Position numbers and translations under genes: made by a program
Shown here: positions 28,397 through 37,086 of the stretch, piece after piece
Position numbering within the stretch: position 1 is the stretch's first letter
How the letters are laid out: each line of letters begins with the position of its first letter
The notes under the pieces: generated by a model
Told to the model about the DNA's origin: nothing
Databases searched by the model: none
Seen by the model: only the letters and a program-made list of their open reading frames with translations
Assembly (NCBI GenBank): GCA_947499635.1
Contig: CANMPD010000002.1
Coordinates: 302,720-366,719 of the forward strand
From: an uncultured Paracoccaceae bacterium
Lineage (GTDB): Bacteria; Pseudomonadota; Alphaproteobacteria; Rhodobacterales; Rhodobacteraceae
Direction: 5' to 3'
DNA: 64,000 bases

Positions 28397-29161
28397 TCAA
28401 GCAGGAAGCGTACTGAGATACCCTTCAAAGGTCACGTTATCGACATATGGGCGTACTTTTGCTTCTTGATCCAGCGACTTAATTGTCCATGTCAGTACCG
28501 GAACACCGCGCGCTCGTAATTCCTGCACACGTGGATAGGTCACATCTAGGCTCTCGTGACTGATAAAATTAGCAGAACTCGCTTCGAAATCGGAAAGCTC
28601 GCGCAATGCTTTTCGACGCTCTGGTGGCAATATGTCCCAATACTGCGTTGCATATGCAGCGGTTGTTAAGCCACGCGGCACATCCGGAGCCAGATCTGCA
28701 AGCAATGCAACACTATGTGGGTTAAATGACATGACGGCAACCGGGCCGTTATATCCGCGCAAGGCCTTAACCGTGGCCGCCTCAAGAGTGCCAATATCCG
28801 GTCCCATCGCCCCATCTTGATCTTTGAGCTCAATTAACAGAGGAATACGACCCGCTACAAAGGTCAACACCTGCGTCAGCGTTGGGATCGTCTCGCCCTG
28901 TGCCCCGGTCAAACTAATTTGCTGTAATTCAGAGCTGGTGCGTTGTTGTACGGCGCCCGTTTCCTTGGTCAAACGCGCGAGGTCATAATCATGGAAAACC
29001 ATAGCCTCGCCGTCAGAGGACAATTGTAGATCAATTTCCACACCATACCCAGCGTCTATTGCCGCTTTGATTGCAGCAAGGCTGTTTTCAGGACGACCCG
29101 CTGTCACATCATGTAACGCGCGGTGTGCAATCGGAATGCGGCAAAAAACGTCAGGTAGCAT
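28397..29161 (-). CDS. Glycerophosphodiester phosphodiesterase
   Basis: A 254-residue GDPD TIM-barrel enzyme that splits glycerophosphodiesters into glycerol-3-phosphate and an alcohol. IAHRALHDVTAGRPENSLAAI and GVEIDLQLSSDGEAMVFHDYDL give the metal-binding and catalytic His/Glu/Asp set. No signal peptide is visible, so it is likely cytoplasmic. It lies 6 nt downstream of the RidA-family gene. Confidence 0.92.
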   Translation of the reverse strand: MLPDVFCRIPIAHRALHDVTAGRPENSLAAIKAAIDAGYGVEIDLQLSSDGEAMVFHDYDLARLTKETGAVQQRTSSELQQISLTGAQGETIPTLTQVLTFVAGRIPLLIELKDQDGAMGPDIGTLEAATVKALRGYNGPVAVMSFNPHSVALLADLAPDVPRGLTTAAYATQYWDILPPERRKALRELSDFEASSANFISHESLDVTYPRVQELRARGVPVLTWTIKSLDQEAKVRPYVDNVTFEGYLSTLPA

Positions 29162-29167
29162 AGGAAT

Positions 29168-29629
29168 TTAGTCTTTGATTTCAAACACGCCGTCGATTTC
29201 GACTGCGACGCCGAATGGCAATGATGGAGATGAGACTGCAGAGCGTGCATGACGACCTTTATCGCCCAGGACTTCGACGAACAAATCGGACGCACCATTC
29301 ACAACTTGGGGCTGTTGAAGAAAGTCAGAGGTGGAATTTACAAAAGCGCCCAGTTTTACAACACGAACCAGTTTAGAGAAATCCCCGCCGCAAGCAGACT
29401 TAACCTGTGCCAAGAGAGAAAGAGCACACAAACGCGCAGCCGCTTGACCTGCTTCGACATCCATATCATCGCCCAATGTCCCGACCACAAAACCGTCAGC
29501 ATTCGCTGCGACTTGCCCGGACACGTACAGCATATTCCCGCTGATTACGTAAGAAACGTAATTTGCTGCTGGCGCAGCTTGTTCAGGGAGGGTCAGGCCC
29601 ATTTCGGCGAGTTTGTCTTCAACACTCAT
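29168..29629 (-). CDS. RidA family protein (YjgF/YER057c/UK114)
   Basis: A 153-residue RidA-superfamily protein opening SVEDKLAEMGLTLPEQAAP, as the longer COG0251 members do. Canonical RidA hydrolyses reactive enamines/imines from PLP enzymes. The canonical C-terminal catalytic Arg block (R-x-x-V) is not clear to me here; the tail reads RSAVSSPSLPFGVAVEID, so this may be a non-canonical Rid subgroup. Operon with the GDPD gene. Confidence 0.87.
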   Translation of the reverse strand: MSVEDKLAEMGLTLPEQAAPAANYVSYVISGNMLYVSGQVAANADGFVVGTLGDDMDVEAGQAAARLCALSLLAQVKSACGGDFSKLVRVVKLGAFVNSTSDFLQQPQVVNGASDLFVEVLGDKGRHARSAVSSPSLPFGVAVEIDGVFEIKD

Positions 29630-29731
29630 AATATAGATTCCGTTTCTTTTGAATTCGGTGCGACTTTATCTTCGCACGCGCGCATCTAAAAGTACAAAGC
29701 CGACACAATTAAGCCCTATATGACCATCAGT

Positions 29732-31057
29732 CTAACTTTCTCGAAACGCCCGCACGAAGTAAGCCATCAAAGGTTGAACCAAATACGAAAGCGGTGAACG
29801 GTCGGCCGTGCGAATAAAGCTTTCGACAGGCATCCCTGGCAACAAGATCACATCTGACGGCAACCGGCTTTGCTCTCCTGGATTGAGTGTAATTTCAACA
29901 CGGTAAAAAGCGGCACCGCTTTGTTCGTCTTGAAATGCATCCGCAGACACCAAAGAAACCGTTCCAACCAATTCAGGCGTGGTGACCTGATCCAAAGCCG
30001 GAAGCCGAACCGCAACATCCTGCCCAATATAGAGATGATTGACATCGGTAATCTCGACTTGTGCCGCAATCACAAGCGGTCGATCCTGAGGCACAAGATA
30101 CAACACAGGGTCGGCAGGCCGGATCACCGAACGCGGCGTTTGAACCGATAAACCGTATACGATCCCCGAAACGGGTGCTCGGATATCAAGACGCTCTAAT
30201 CTCTCGCGCAGGCTTCTACGGGTCTCGCTGAGCTCTAGTTCCTGATAACGCAAATCACGCAGTTGGGTAATCGCTTCTTCTCGTTGCGAGGTTCCAAGTT
30301 TCAACGTTTCAATATCTAGTTCAGTGATGCGTTCGTTTGATTCAGCCTCTGATGCGATCAATTCGCCCAGTGACCCTTGTAGATTGGCCTTTGTGCGACG
30401 CAATGTCAGCACCGTAGACGCCTGCGCAAGACCCCGATCAAGTAGGGATTGCTGGCCCACCAATTCTTGGTCAATCAGCTCAAGCTGTGCACGCATCGAA
30501 GCCTGCTGTGCTTTGATCCCAATAATCTGCTCTTGGATTTGGAGCGCCCGTTTTTGCAACTGTTCAATCTCGCGACTCTGCGATGCCTTACGTGCCAAAA
30601 ACAAACGTTCTTGCCCCGCAATCAAATCAGCAACCTCAGGGCGGCGAGGCGCTAGATCTGATAACTCGGGCGCGAAGTCGATCGTATTGAGCGTATCACG
30701 CTCGGCCTCTAACCGACCGCGACGCGCCATCAGCTCAAACAATTGACCTTCCGTGATGACCAGTTGTGACACGAGTTCAGAGGCATCCAGTTTGATCAAA
30801 GTCTGACCCGCAACAACGGTGTCGCCCTCGTCTATTAAAATTTCATCGACCACACCACCGTCAATATGTTGAACAACCTGCCGGTTCCGATCCACCTCGA
30901 ACTTGCCGCTTGCGACAACAGCCCCAGCAATATTGGAGAGAATTGCCCAAGACCCAAATCCACCAACAAGGACCAACAGTCCTAGTAAACCAACAATGAC
31001 TGCACCCCGTGCCGACCAATTTTGCCCTGAGGGTTGTGATTGCGACGGCCCACTCAT
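29732..31057 (-). CDS. HlyD-family type I secretion adaptor (membrane fusion protein)
   Basis: A 441-residue periplasmic adaptor of a type I secretion system. After a short cytoplasmic N-terminus comes one membrane helix (about 18-41), a lipoyl half-motif (IDEGDTVVAGQTLIKLDA), long coiled-coil helices (about 95-285) and the second lipoyl half plus beta-barrel (RAPVSGIVYGLSVQTPRSVIRPADPVLYLVPQ). It would link the ABC exporter to an outer-membrane TolC. Its start overlaps the ABC exporter stop by 4 nt. Confidence 0.92.
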   Translation of the reverse strand: MSGPSQSQPSGQNWSARGAVIVGLLGLLVLVGGFGSWAILSNIAGAVVASGKFEVDRNRQVVQHIDGGVVDEILIDEGDTVVAGQTLIKLDASELVSQLVITEGQLFELMARRGRLEAERDTLNTIDFAPELSDLAPRRPEVADLIAGQERLFLARKASQSREIEQLQKRALQIQEQIIGIKAQQASMRAQLELIDQELVGQQSLLDRGLAQASTVLTLRRTKANLQGSLGELIASEAESNERITELDIETLKLGTSQREEAITQLRDLRYQELELSETRRSLRERLERLDIRAPVSGIVYGLSVQTPRSVIRPADPVLYLVPQDRPLVIAAQVEITDVNHLYIGQDVAVRLPALDQVTTPELVGTVSLVSADAFQDEQSGAAFYRVEITLNPGEQSRLPSDVILLPGMPVESFIRTADRSPLSYLVQPLMAYFVRAFRES

Positions 31058-32844
31058 GATTTACCTCCTTGAGGCTTTTGGGGAATTGGGGTCGGTCTGA
31101 CGGATTTCACTGCGCCTGCAGCACCTTTGCGAGCCCCCTTGCCAAGTTGTTCGTGATTGCTGACCATTTCCTTAAGAACTTGATTTTTCGGGCCAAAAGC
31201 CGTCATCGCCCCTTTATCAATCACCAAAAGCGTATCACATTCCTGGATCGCGGCAGGTCGATGCGCCATAATCAATACTGATTTTCCGTCTGCTTTCATT
31301 TGACGAATAGCAATGTTCAACGCAGTTGATCCATCATTATCCAAGTTAGAATTTGGCTCATCCAAAATCAAAATCACCGGATCACCATACAAAGCTCGTG
31401 CCAAACCGATACGTTGCATTTGCCCACCTGACAACGCGCCACCTTTAGCCCCCATATGTGTATCGTACCCTTGTGGCAAACTAACGATCATATCGTGGGC
31501 AGCCGCTTTCTTTGCCGCTTCGACAACCTTGGCCGCATCCGGGTTTTCCGACAGACGTGCGATATTTTGTGCAATCGTCCCTTCAAACAACTGCACCCGC
31601 TGGGGCAAATAGCCAATATGCCGCCCCAACACATCTGGAGCATATTGACTCAACGATGCTCCATCCAAACGGATAGAGCCTGCGGCGCAACTCCAGGCCC
31701 CTGTCAACGCCTTAGCCAAAGTCGACTTACCGGACCCTGAAGGTCCAATCACACCAACGGCTTGCCCTGGCCGGACATGAAACGTCACATTACGCAGCAA
31801 TGCCGTGCTGTCTCCAGGTGCACGAACAGCAAGGGCTTGAACATCGAGCTTAGAAGACGGCGCCGGTAACGGTGTCCGTTCGTCCTCAACGGGAGTTTCG
31901 CTCAAAAGCTCAGCGAGGTTTTGCCACCCCTTGCGCGCACGTTGTACGCTGGGCCATTGCCCAAGTGTCAATTCGATCGGAGCCAATGCCCGCCCCATTA
32001 AAATAGATCCCGCGATAATTGCACCAGCTGAGACGCTTTGGTGTAAAACCAGATAAGCACCCAAGCCCAGCATCGCTGATTGCAAAAATAACCGTAATGT
32101 TTTGGTCGCGATGGTAAAACCGCTCCCTGTGTCTGCTGCTGCAACACTGCTTTCAAGAGCAGAAGATCGGATACTGTTCCAACGCCAGAATGCTGCTTTT
32201 CGCATCCCCATAGCTTGGATCATTTCAGCCTCGGTGCGAATTTCTTCGGACATAATCTGGCTTTGGTGTGTCGCGGCATTCGCGCGCTGCTGTGGTTTTT
32301 GGCTAAAAACCTGGTTCAACAAAGCCAGCGCAACCAGTACGGCACCGCCAACGACGGCCAACAATCCCATCCATGGATGGAATAAGGCAATCCCAGCAAT
32401 AAAAACTGGCGTAAATGGTAAATCATAAATCGCCATGGCAACAGGAGATCCCATCAGCCTCTGTACGGATTCCAGATCACTCAGTCCTGTTTGAGAGATC
32501 GAATCGTTTTTCAAAGCTGATCGGCGAATCATTGCGTCAAAAACACGTTCATCCAAATCAGACTGGAAACGTGCAGCTGCGCGGCGCAAGATACGCCCAC
32601 GAACCGCATCCAACAGGCCCATCATGCCATATAAGAAAACAACTAAAAGTGATAATGCCACCAGCGTCGCTTCTGATCGACTGCCCAGTACGCGATCATA
32701 GACCTGCATCATATACAAAGGCCCAGTAAGCATTAAAAAATTCACAAAAACACTAAAAAGTCCAACAAACCAAAACCAATGTCTGTTTTTACGTCGTGCG
32801 ACCAGAAGCTCTTCGCGACCGTGATGATATAGGTCTTTTTTCAT
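31054..32844 (-). CDS. Type I secretion permease/ATPase (PrtD-like)
   Basis: A 596-residue ABC exporter half-transporter of the PrtD group, without an N-terminal C39-like domain. About six helices fill the first 310 residues (FVNFLMLTGPLYMMQVYDRVL), followed by Walker A GPSGSGKSTLAK, the signature LSGGQMQRIGLARALYGDP, Walker B VILILDEP and the H-loop IMAHRP. With the HlyD-family adaptor it forms the inner-membrane part of a type I exporter, usually for RTX or lipase/protease substrates. No substrate or TolC gene is seen nearby. The C-terminal tail is basic and Pro-rich. Confidence 0.93.
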   Translation of the reverse strand: MKKDLYHHGREELLVARRKNRHWFWFVGLFSVFVNFLMLTGPLYMMQVYDRVLGSRSEATLVALSLLVVFLYGMMGLLDAVRGRILRRAAARFQSDLDERVFDAMIRRSALKNDSISQTGLSDLESVQRLMGSPVAMAIYDLPFTPVFIAGIALFHPWMGLLAVVGGAVLVALALLNQVFSQKPQQRANAATHQSQIMSEEIRTEAEMIQAMGMRKAAFWRWNSIRSSALESSVAAADTGSGFTIATKTLRLFLQSAMLGLGAYLVLHQSVSAGAIIAGSILMGRALAPIELTLGQWPSVQRARKGWQNLAELLSETPVEDERTPLPAPSSKLDVQALAVRAPGDSTALLRNVTFHVRPGQAVGVIGPSGSGKSTLAKALTGAWSCAAGSIRLDGASLSQYAPDVLGRHIGYLPQRVQLFEGTIAQNIARLSENPDAAKVVEAAKKAAAHDMIVSLPQGYDTHMGAKGGALSGGQMQRIGLARALYGDPVILILDEPNSNLDNDGSTALNIAIRQMKADGKSVLIMAHRPAAIQECDTLLVIDKGAMTAFGPKNQVLKEMVSNHEQLGKGARKGAAGAVKSVRPTPIPQKPQGGKS

Positions 32845-33062
32845 TTTCAGCCTAGTAATTCAGAGGAACAGTACCCTTATAAAGCTACCTGATATGTTTT
32901 AAAGAGGGGTAGTTACCTGTTTCAAATCTGCTACATAATTCTGCCAATGCGTTAGATGGACTGGGAACCACTTCTGAGGTTGTTAAGTGAATGCCGATAC
33001 TCACTGAAACACTCAAACGCCGACGTAAACAACATTGCTCTGACTGCCTTGGATATTACAAT

Positions 33063-33824
33063 ATGACAGCCACTTTAAAAACAACCTTACCTGTTATGTT
33101 AATAAGCGTAGCTGCTCTTACATCAGCCTGCGCAAAACAAACACCGTTTGATGCTGCCAATGGTGAGGTCTTTGACCCAAACGAAAAACGCAACCGCGCA
33201 GTACATAAATTCAATTTGGCCGTCGATAGATATGCGTTTCGCCCAGCGTCCAAAGGCTATGTAGCCATTGTTCCGCCCGACATCGTACAAGCGTTTTCAA
33301 ACTTCGCGAATAACCTGTCGATGCCTGCGAACACGGTCAATTACCTATTACAAGGCGATTTACGAGGTGCAGGAAATGCGACACTTCGATTTGCTGTAAA
33401 TACGGTATTTGGCATCGGGGGTTTTGGTGACCCTGCAAGCGATTTTGGTGTCGCGGAGTCAGAAACTGATTTTGGCGAAACCCTACATACTTGGGGAGTA
33501 GGTGAAGGCAGTTATGTCGAGCTTCCTCTTTTGGGGCCTTCTAACGCGCGCGATGCGACCGGGACACTGGTTGATTTCTTCACCAACCCTATTGGGTACC
33601 TAGACAATAACCCTGTTGAGAATATTGATATTTATGCTGAATTCGTAGACCGACTTGGGGATCGCGGGACCTATTCAGATACCGTGGATGCCATTCTTTA
33701 CGACAGCGCCGACAGCTATGCGCAAGCGCGCCTTATCTATTTGCAAAACCGCCGCTTTGAATTGGGCTCCGAGGGTGCAAACTCTCAAATCGATCCATTC
33801 GAGCTGGACACCGGAGGCTTTTAA
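33063..33824 (+). CDS. mlaA: MlaA family lipoprotein
   Basis: A 253-residue MlaA (VacJ) lipoprotein, the outer-membrane component that removes misplaced phospholipids from the outer leaflet. From ATG 33063 it has a lipoprotein signal with lipobox LTSAC (Cys23). The VacJ domain shows FDPNEKRNRAVHKFNLAVDRY, FSNFANNLSMPANTVNYLLQGD, FGETLHTWGVGEGSYVELPLLGPSNARDA and IGYLDN. The track start at 32991 would put 24 unrelated residues before the signal. mlaC follows after 2 nt. Confidence 0.93.
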   Translation: MTATLKTTLPVMLISVAALTSACAKQTPFDAANGEVFDPNEKRNRAVHKFNLAVDRYAFRPASKGYVAIVPPDIVQAFSNFANNLSMPANTVNYLLQGDLRGAGNATLRFAVNTVFGIGGFGDPASDFGVAESETDFGETLHTWGVGEGSYVELPLLGPSNARDATGTLVDFFTNPIGYLDNNPVENIDIYAEFVDRLGDRGTYSDTVDAILYDSADSYAQARLIYLQNRRFELGSEGANSQIDPFELDTGGF

Positions 33825-33826
33825 TC

Positions 33827-34423
33827 ATGCAACGCCGTACTTTCATCACCTCATCCCTAAGCACTGCCGCACTAGGTTTGACTGCAACACCGCTTATGGC
33901 AGCCTTAGACGAAGCATCCGCTACTAAGCTGATCGATGGGCTGGTCGCCGACATCAACAAGGTCATTGCCAGCAACAAAGGTCAGTCGGCAATGTATCGC
34001 GAGTTCGGACGTATTTTTGGACGTTATAGTGACACATCTTACATTGCGGCTTATGCGATGGGCGCAGACGCGCGCCGCGCAACAAATGCGCAAAAAAAGG
34101 CATTCTCTGATGCCTTTGCCAGCTATATCGCCCGCAAGTATGGCAGCCGTTTTCGTGAATTCATCGGAGGTCGTCTCGAAGTTACAGACGTCAAAAAAGT
34201 AAAGCGCTGGTACGAAGTTTCAACCGTTGCCTACTTACGCAACGAATCTCCGTTTGAAGTCACGTTTCTTGTCTCTGACCGCTCGGGTAAAAATCTGTTC
34301 TTCAATATGTTTATCGAAGGCGTTAATCTGTTGCTGACCGAACGTACTGAAATCGGAGCGATCATTGACAGAAATGGCGGCGATATCGACGCTATGATCG
34401 CGGCGGTCAAAGAAGCCAGCTAA
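33827..34423 (+). CDS. mlaC: MlaC family periplasmic phospholipid-binding protein
   Basis: A 198-residue MlaC (Ttg2D) protein that carries phospholipid between MlaA and the inner-membrane MlaFEDB transporter. The signal sequence MQRRTFITSSLSTAALGL has a twin-arginine start and ends near PLMA, so export by Tat is plausible. The mature domain has YREFGRIFGRYSDTSYIAAYAMG and the mixed beta region around VKRWYEVSTVAYL. GGAGG lies 10 nt before ATG. mlaF, E and D are not in the window, so the inner-membrane complex must be elsewhere. Confidence 0.9.
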   Translation: MQRRTFITSSLSTAALGLTATPLMAALDEASATKLIDGLVADINKVIASNKGQSAMYREFGRIFGRYSDTSYIAAYAMGADARRATNAQKKAFSDAFASYIARKYGSRFREFIGGRLEVTDVKKVKRWYEVSTVAYLRNESPFEVTFLVSDRSGKNLFFNMFIEGVNLLLTERTEIGAIIDRNGGDIDAMIAAVKEAS

Positions 34424-34433
34424 TTCGACCAAG

Positions 34434-34466
34434 CAGACCAACAAAGATATAACAAATGTTGGTCTG
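34434..34466. terminator. Hairpin between mlaC and smpB
   Basis: CAGACCAACA and TGTTGGTCTG form a perfect 10-bp stem around a 13-nt A-rich loop between the convergent genes, 10 nt after mlaC. No U-run follows on either strand, so the terminator call is moderate. Confidence 0.5.
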
Positions 34467-34521
34467 TTACCCCTGCCTCATTATCCTCAGATGTATCGTT
34501 TGACTGACGATAAAAGAAAGC

Positions 34522-34998
34522 TCAGCGATTTTCCTTTAACAAACGCTGCTTTTGGCGTGACCAATCACGCTGCGCTTCAGTTGCGCGCTTGTCATGATTT
34601 TTCTTCCCCTTGGCAATGCCCAGCTTTATCTTGGCGCGTCCACGATGGTTAAAGTACATCACAAGCGGAACAAGGGTCATCCCCTTACGCTGTGTCGCGT
34701 TCCACAGATCTGCCAACTCTTTACGAGAAACCAAGAGTTTCCGGCGACGGCGTTCAATATGTTTGAAGGTCTTGGCTTGCTCATAGGGGGCAATATACGA
34801 ATTGACCAACCATAGCTCTCCATCTTCGACAGAAGCATATGAATCTGCAATATTGGTGCCACCGCCACGCAGGGCTTTCACTTCAGACCCTTCCAGCATG
34901 ACACCACATTCGATGTCATCATCAATCGCATAATCAAACCGTGCACGACGGTTCTCTGCAATAATCTTGTAATTCGGGTCTGTCTTCTGCTGGGCCAT
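34522..34998 (-). CDS. smpB: SsrA-binding protein SmpB
   Basis: A 158-residue SmpB, the tmRNA partner in trans-translation rescue of stalled ribosomes. From the ATG at 34998 it reads [23 protein letters not shown], then [32 protein letters not shown], and the basic C-terminal helix region [16 protein letters not shown] that enters the mRNA channel. The track start (35061) adds 21 unrelated residues. The tmRNA gene itself was not found in the window. Confidence 0.95.
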   Translation of the reverse strand: MAQQKTDPNYKIIAENRRARFDYAIDDDIECGVMLEGSEVKALRGGGTNIADSYASVEDGELWLVNSYIAPYEQAKTFKHIERRRRKLLVSRKELADLWNATQRKGMTLVPLVMYFNHRGRAKIKLGIAKGKKNHDKRATEAQRDWSRQKQRLLKENR

Positions 34999-35142
34999 GG
35001 GCCGCAGATGTACGCGTCCACTCGAAAAGGTGCAAGACTGATCCGCACGAGATCCATACAACAGTTGCCGGGAAATGCATCAAGCCCAGCGCGCGCGGTC
35101 TAACAGTGCCATCAAAGCAAGCGTTGCGCGCGCGCATGCAGC

Positions 35143-35727
35143 TTATGTTGCAAACATGAACCTATCCGTTTTTGCATAATGGTGCATGTTCAGAAATCGA
35201 GCCCCGTTAACACCGCTGCGATACCCATGCGGCTGATCCGCAGCAAACCTCATTCCTTGACCAATCAACAATGGCGTCCAACTTCCCTGATGCAACACCT
35301 CCATCTCTCCCTCCAGAACAAAGACCTCTTCGATCATGCCACCTTCGTGCGGTTGCGATTCATGAGTTTGATTTGGCTGTAACTTAATCTGAAATGTTTC
35401 CGCGCCAATCTGTGCGTCAAAGGCAAACACAATTTGAACTGCGATACTACCTGGAAACTGTACAGTGCCACCGCGGTCCGCATGTTGTTGTGGTTCACGT
35501 TCTCGGATTAACGCGCTCAATGGCAAGTGAAAGCCTTTTGCAATCTTCCAAAGCGTTGCAATAGTTGGACTGGAATCACCACGTTCGATCTGTCCAAGCA
35601 TTGCCTTGGACACCCCCGTCATCTGTGCTGCACGCGATAGGCTCACTTCCGCCTTTGCACGGCAATCTCGCAAATTCCTCGCAACATCATCCCGCATCTG
35701 TTGCCAATCATCACGCTGTGCATTCAT
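35143..35727 (-). CDS. XRE-family regulator with C-terminal cupin domain
   Basis: A 194-residue transcription factor: an N-terminal helix-turn-helix (about residues 12-65, SLSRAAQMTGVSKAMLGQIERGDSSPTIATLWKIA) joined to a small-molecule-binding cupin domain (about 105-175, HEGGMIEEVFVLEGEMEVLHQG). This architecture commonly controls an adjacent transporter gene. benE is divergent, with two identical 13-nt repeats in the gap, so it most likely regulates benE and itself. Ligand unknown. Confidence 0.92.
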   Translation of the reverse strand: MNAQRDDWQQMRDDVARNLRDCRAKAEVSLSRAAQMTGVSKAMLGQIERGDSSPTIATLWKIAKGFHLPLSALIREREPQQHADRGGTVQFPGSIAVQIVFAFDAQIGAETFQIKLQPNQTHESQPHEGGMIEEVFVLEGEMEVLHQGSWTPLLIGQGMRFAADQPHGYRSGVNGARFLNMHHYAKTDRFMFAT

Positions 35728-35762
35728 CTTAGCATATCTTTCCGTCGAAATTGAGCTTGTAC

Positions 35763-35812
35763 GTTATAACGCACGGTGCCATACAGCACCAGTGCGGATG
35801 TTATAACGCACG
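35763..35812. promoter_or_regulatory. Two GTTATAACGCACG repeats (probable operator)
   Basis: GTTATAACGCACG occurs at 35763-35775 and again at 35800-35812, 37 nt apart, in the gap between the divergent XRE-cupin gene and benE. Each copy contains the perfect palindrome GTTATAAC. Copy number, palindromic core and place argue for a binding site of the adjacent regulator. Confidence 0.6.
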
Positions 35813-35842
35813 AAACACACACCCTCTCATCAGGCGTTATCA

Positions 35843-37006
35843 ATGATACGTACCAAGTTAAAGCTCTCGCATGTGACTGCTGCACTCGTTGCAGTTTTGG
35901 TTGGCTACACCAGCTCCGTAGCGATCATTTTGCAAGCCATAGAAGCCCTTGGTGCAACAACTTTGCAAGCCACAAGCTGGCTGATTGCACTTGGTATTGG
36001 GATGGGTATCAGCAGTTTGGCATTATCACTGTGGTATCGTATGCCCATCCTGACGGCCTGGTCCACGCCCGGCGCTGCGTTGATTGCTACAAGTGCAGAG
36101 ATTGTCACCCTGCCCCAAGCCATCGGCGCCTTCTTATTTTGTGCAGCACTGCTAACACTCACCGGTCTTTCTGGCTGGTTCGAGCGACTTTCTGCGTTTA
36201 TTCCCAACACTATAGCCAATGCTCTTTTGGCCGGGATTCTCTTTCAGTTCGGCCTCGCAACCTTTACCGCATTAGGTCAGGATACCGCACTCGTTACGAT
36301 TATGGCCCTGACCTATCTCGCCGGGCGACTTTGGTTTGTCCGATATACTGTCCCTGCCACGTTGGTTGTGGGAATAATCTGGACAGGATTTACCGGCACA
36401 TTTTCTGGGTTACCAATGCCCTCATTCTCGGTCCCTTCTCTGGTCATAATTACGCCAGAATATTCCTTATCTGCTCTGATAGGATTAGGTTTGCCCCTTT
36501 ATATTGTGACGATGTGTTCACAAAATGTCCCCGGCGTTCTCACGTTACGGGCAGCAGGGTATGCACCTCCGGTCTCCGCTGGCATCACGGTCACAGGCTT
36601 AACCGGTCTAATTCTCGCTCCCTTTGGTGGGTACGCCTTTAATTTCGCAGCCATTACTGCCGCCATTTGCGCCAATCCAGACGCCGACCACGACCCTAAC
36701 ACCCGCTATATAGCTAGCGCGCTCGCTGGGGGGATTTACTGTCTCGTCGGACTTGCTGGCGCTGCACTTCTCGGTTTCTTGGCACTAGCCCCACCCGCAT
36801 TAATTGCAACGATTGCAGGGCTCGCACTCTTACCCACCATTGGGAATTCTCTCTCGCAGGCCCTATCAGAGCCACAGGCCCGAGATCCTGCGTTGATTAC
36901 CTTTTTAACAACCGTCTCCGGTCTCAGCTTTTTTGGGATTGGGGCCGCATTTTGGGGGCTCATACTCGGTGTGATTGCACATCTTGCCCTTATAAAACGC
37001 TGCTAA
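35843..37006 (+). CDS. benE: Benzoate/H+ symporter family (BenE) transporter
   Basis: A 387-residue polytopic membrane protein of the BenE family, about 12 helices. Early blocks are VGYTSSVAIILQAIEALGATTLQATSWL and the WSTPGAALIATS motif; the middle has GLPLYIVTMCSQNVPGVLTLRAAGY and FGGYAFNFAAITAAICANPDADHDP. Family members take up benzoate by proton symport, but here no aromatic-degradation gene is adjacent, so the true substrate is open. Divergent from the XRE-cupin regulator. Confidence 0.9.
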   Translation: MIRTKLKLSHVTAALVAVLVGYTSSVAIILQAIEALGATTLQATSWLIALGIGMGISSLALSLWYRMPILTAWSTPGAALIATSAEIVTLPQAIGAFLFCAALLTLTGLSGWFERLSAFIPNTIANALLAGILFQFGLATFTALGQDTALVTIMALTYLAGRLWFVRYTVPATLVVGIIWTGFTGTFSGLPMPSFSVPSLVIITPEYSLSALIGLGLPLYIVTMCSQNVPGVLTLRAAGYAPPVSAGITVTGLTGLILAPFGGYAFNFAAITAAICANPDADHDPNTRYIASALAGGIYCLVGLAGAALLGFLALAPPALIATIAGLALLPTIGNSLSQALSEPQARDPALITFLTTVSGLSFFGIGAAFWGLILGVIAHLALIKRC

Positions 37007-37086
37007 TATCACATCACAACACCGCACAGATCTTGCCTTTCACGCAAGAATCATGTCCCTGAAGGCAAAATAAGGGAAATAGCCAA

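Noticed and set aside
35776-36642. 288-residue plus-strand ORF overlapping benE in another frame
   Set aside because: Cys/Arg/His-rich shadow; the benE frame has clear membrane helices and family motifs.
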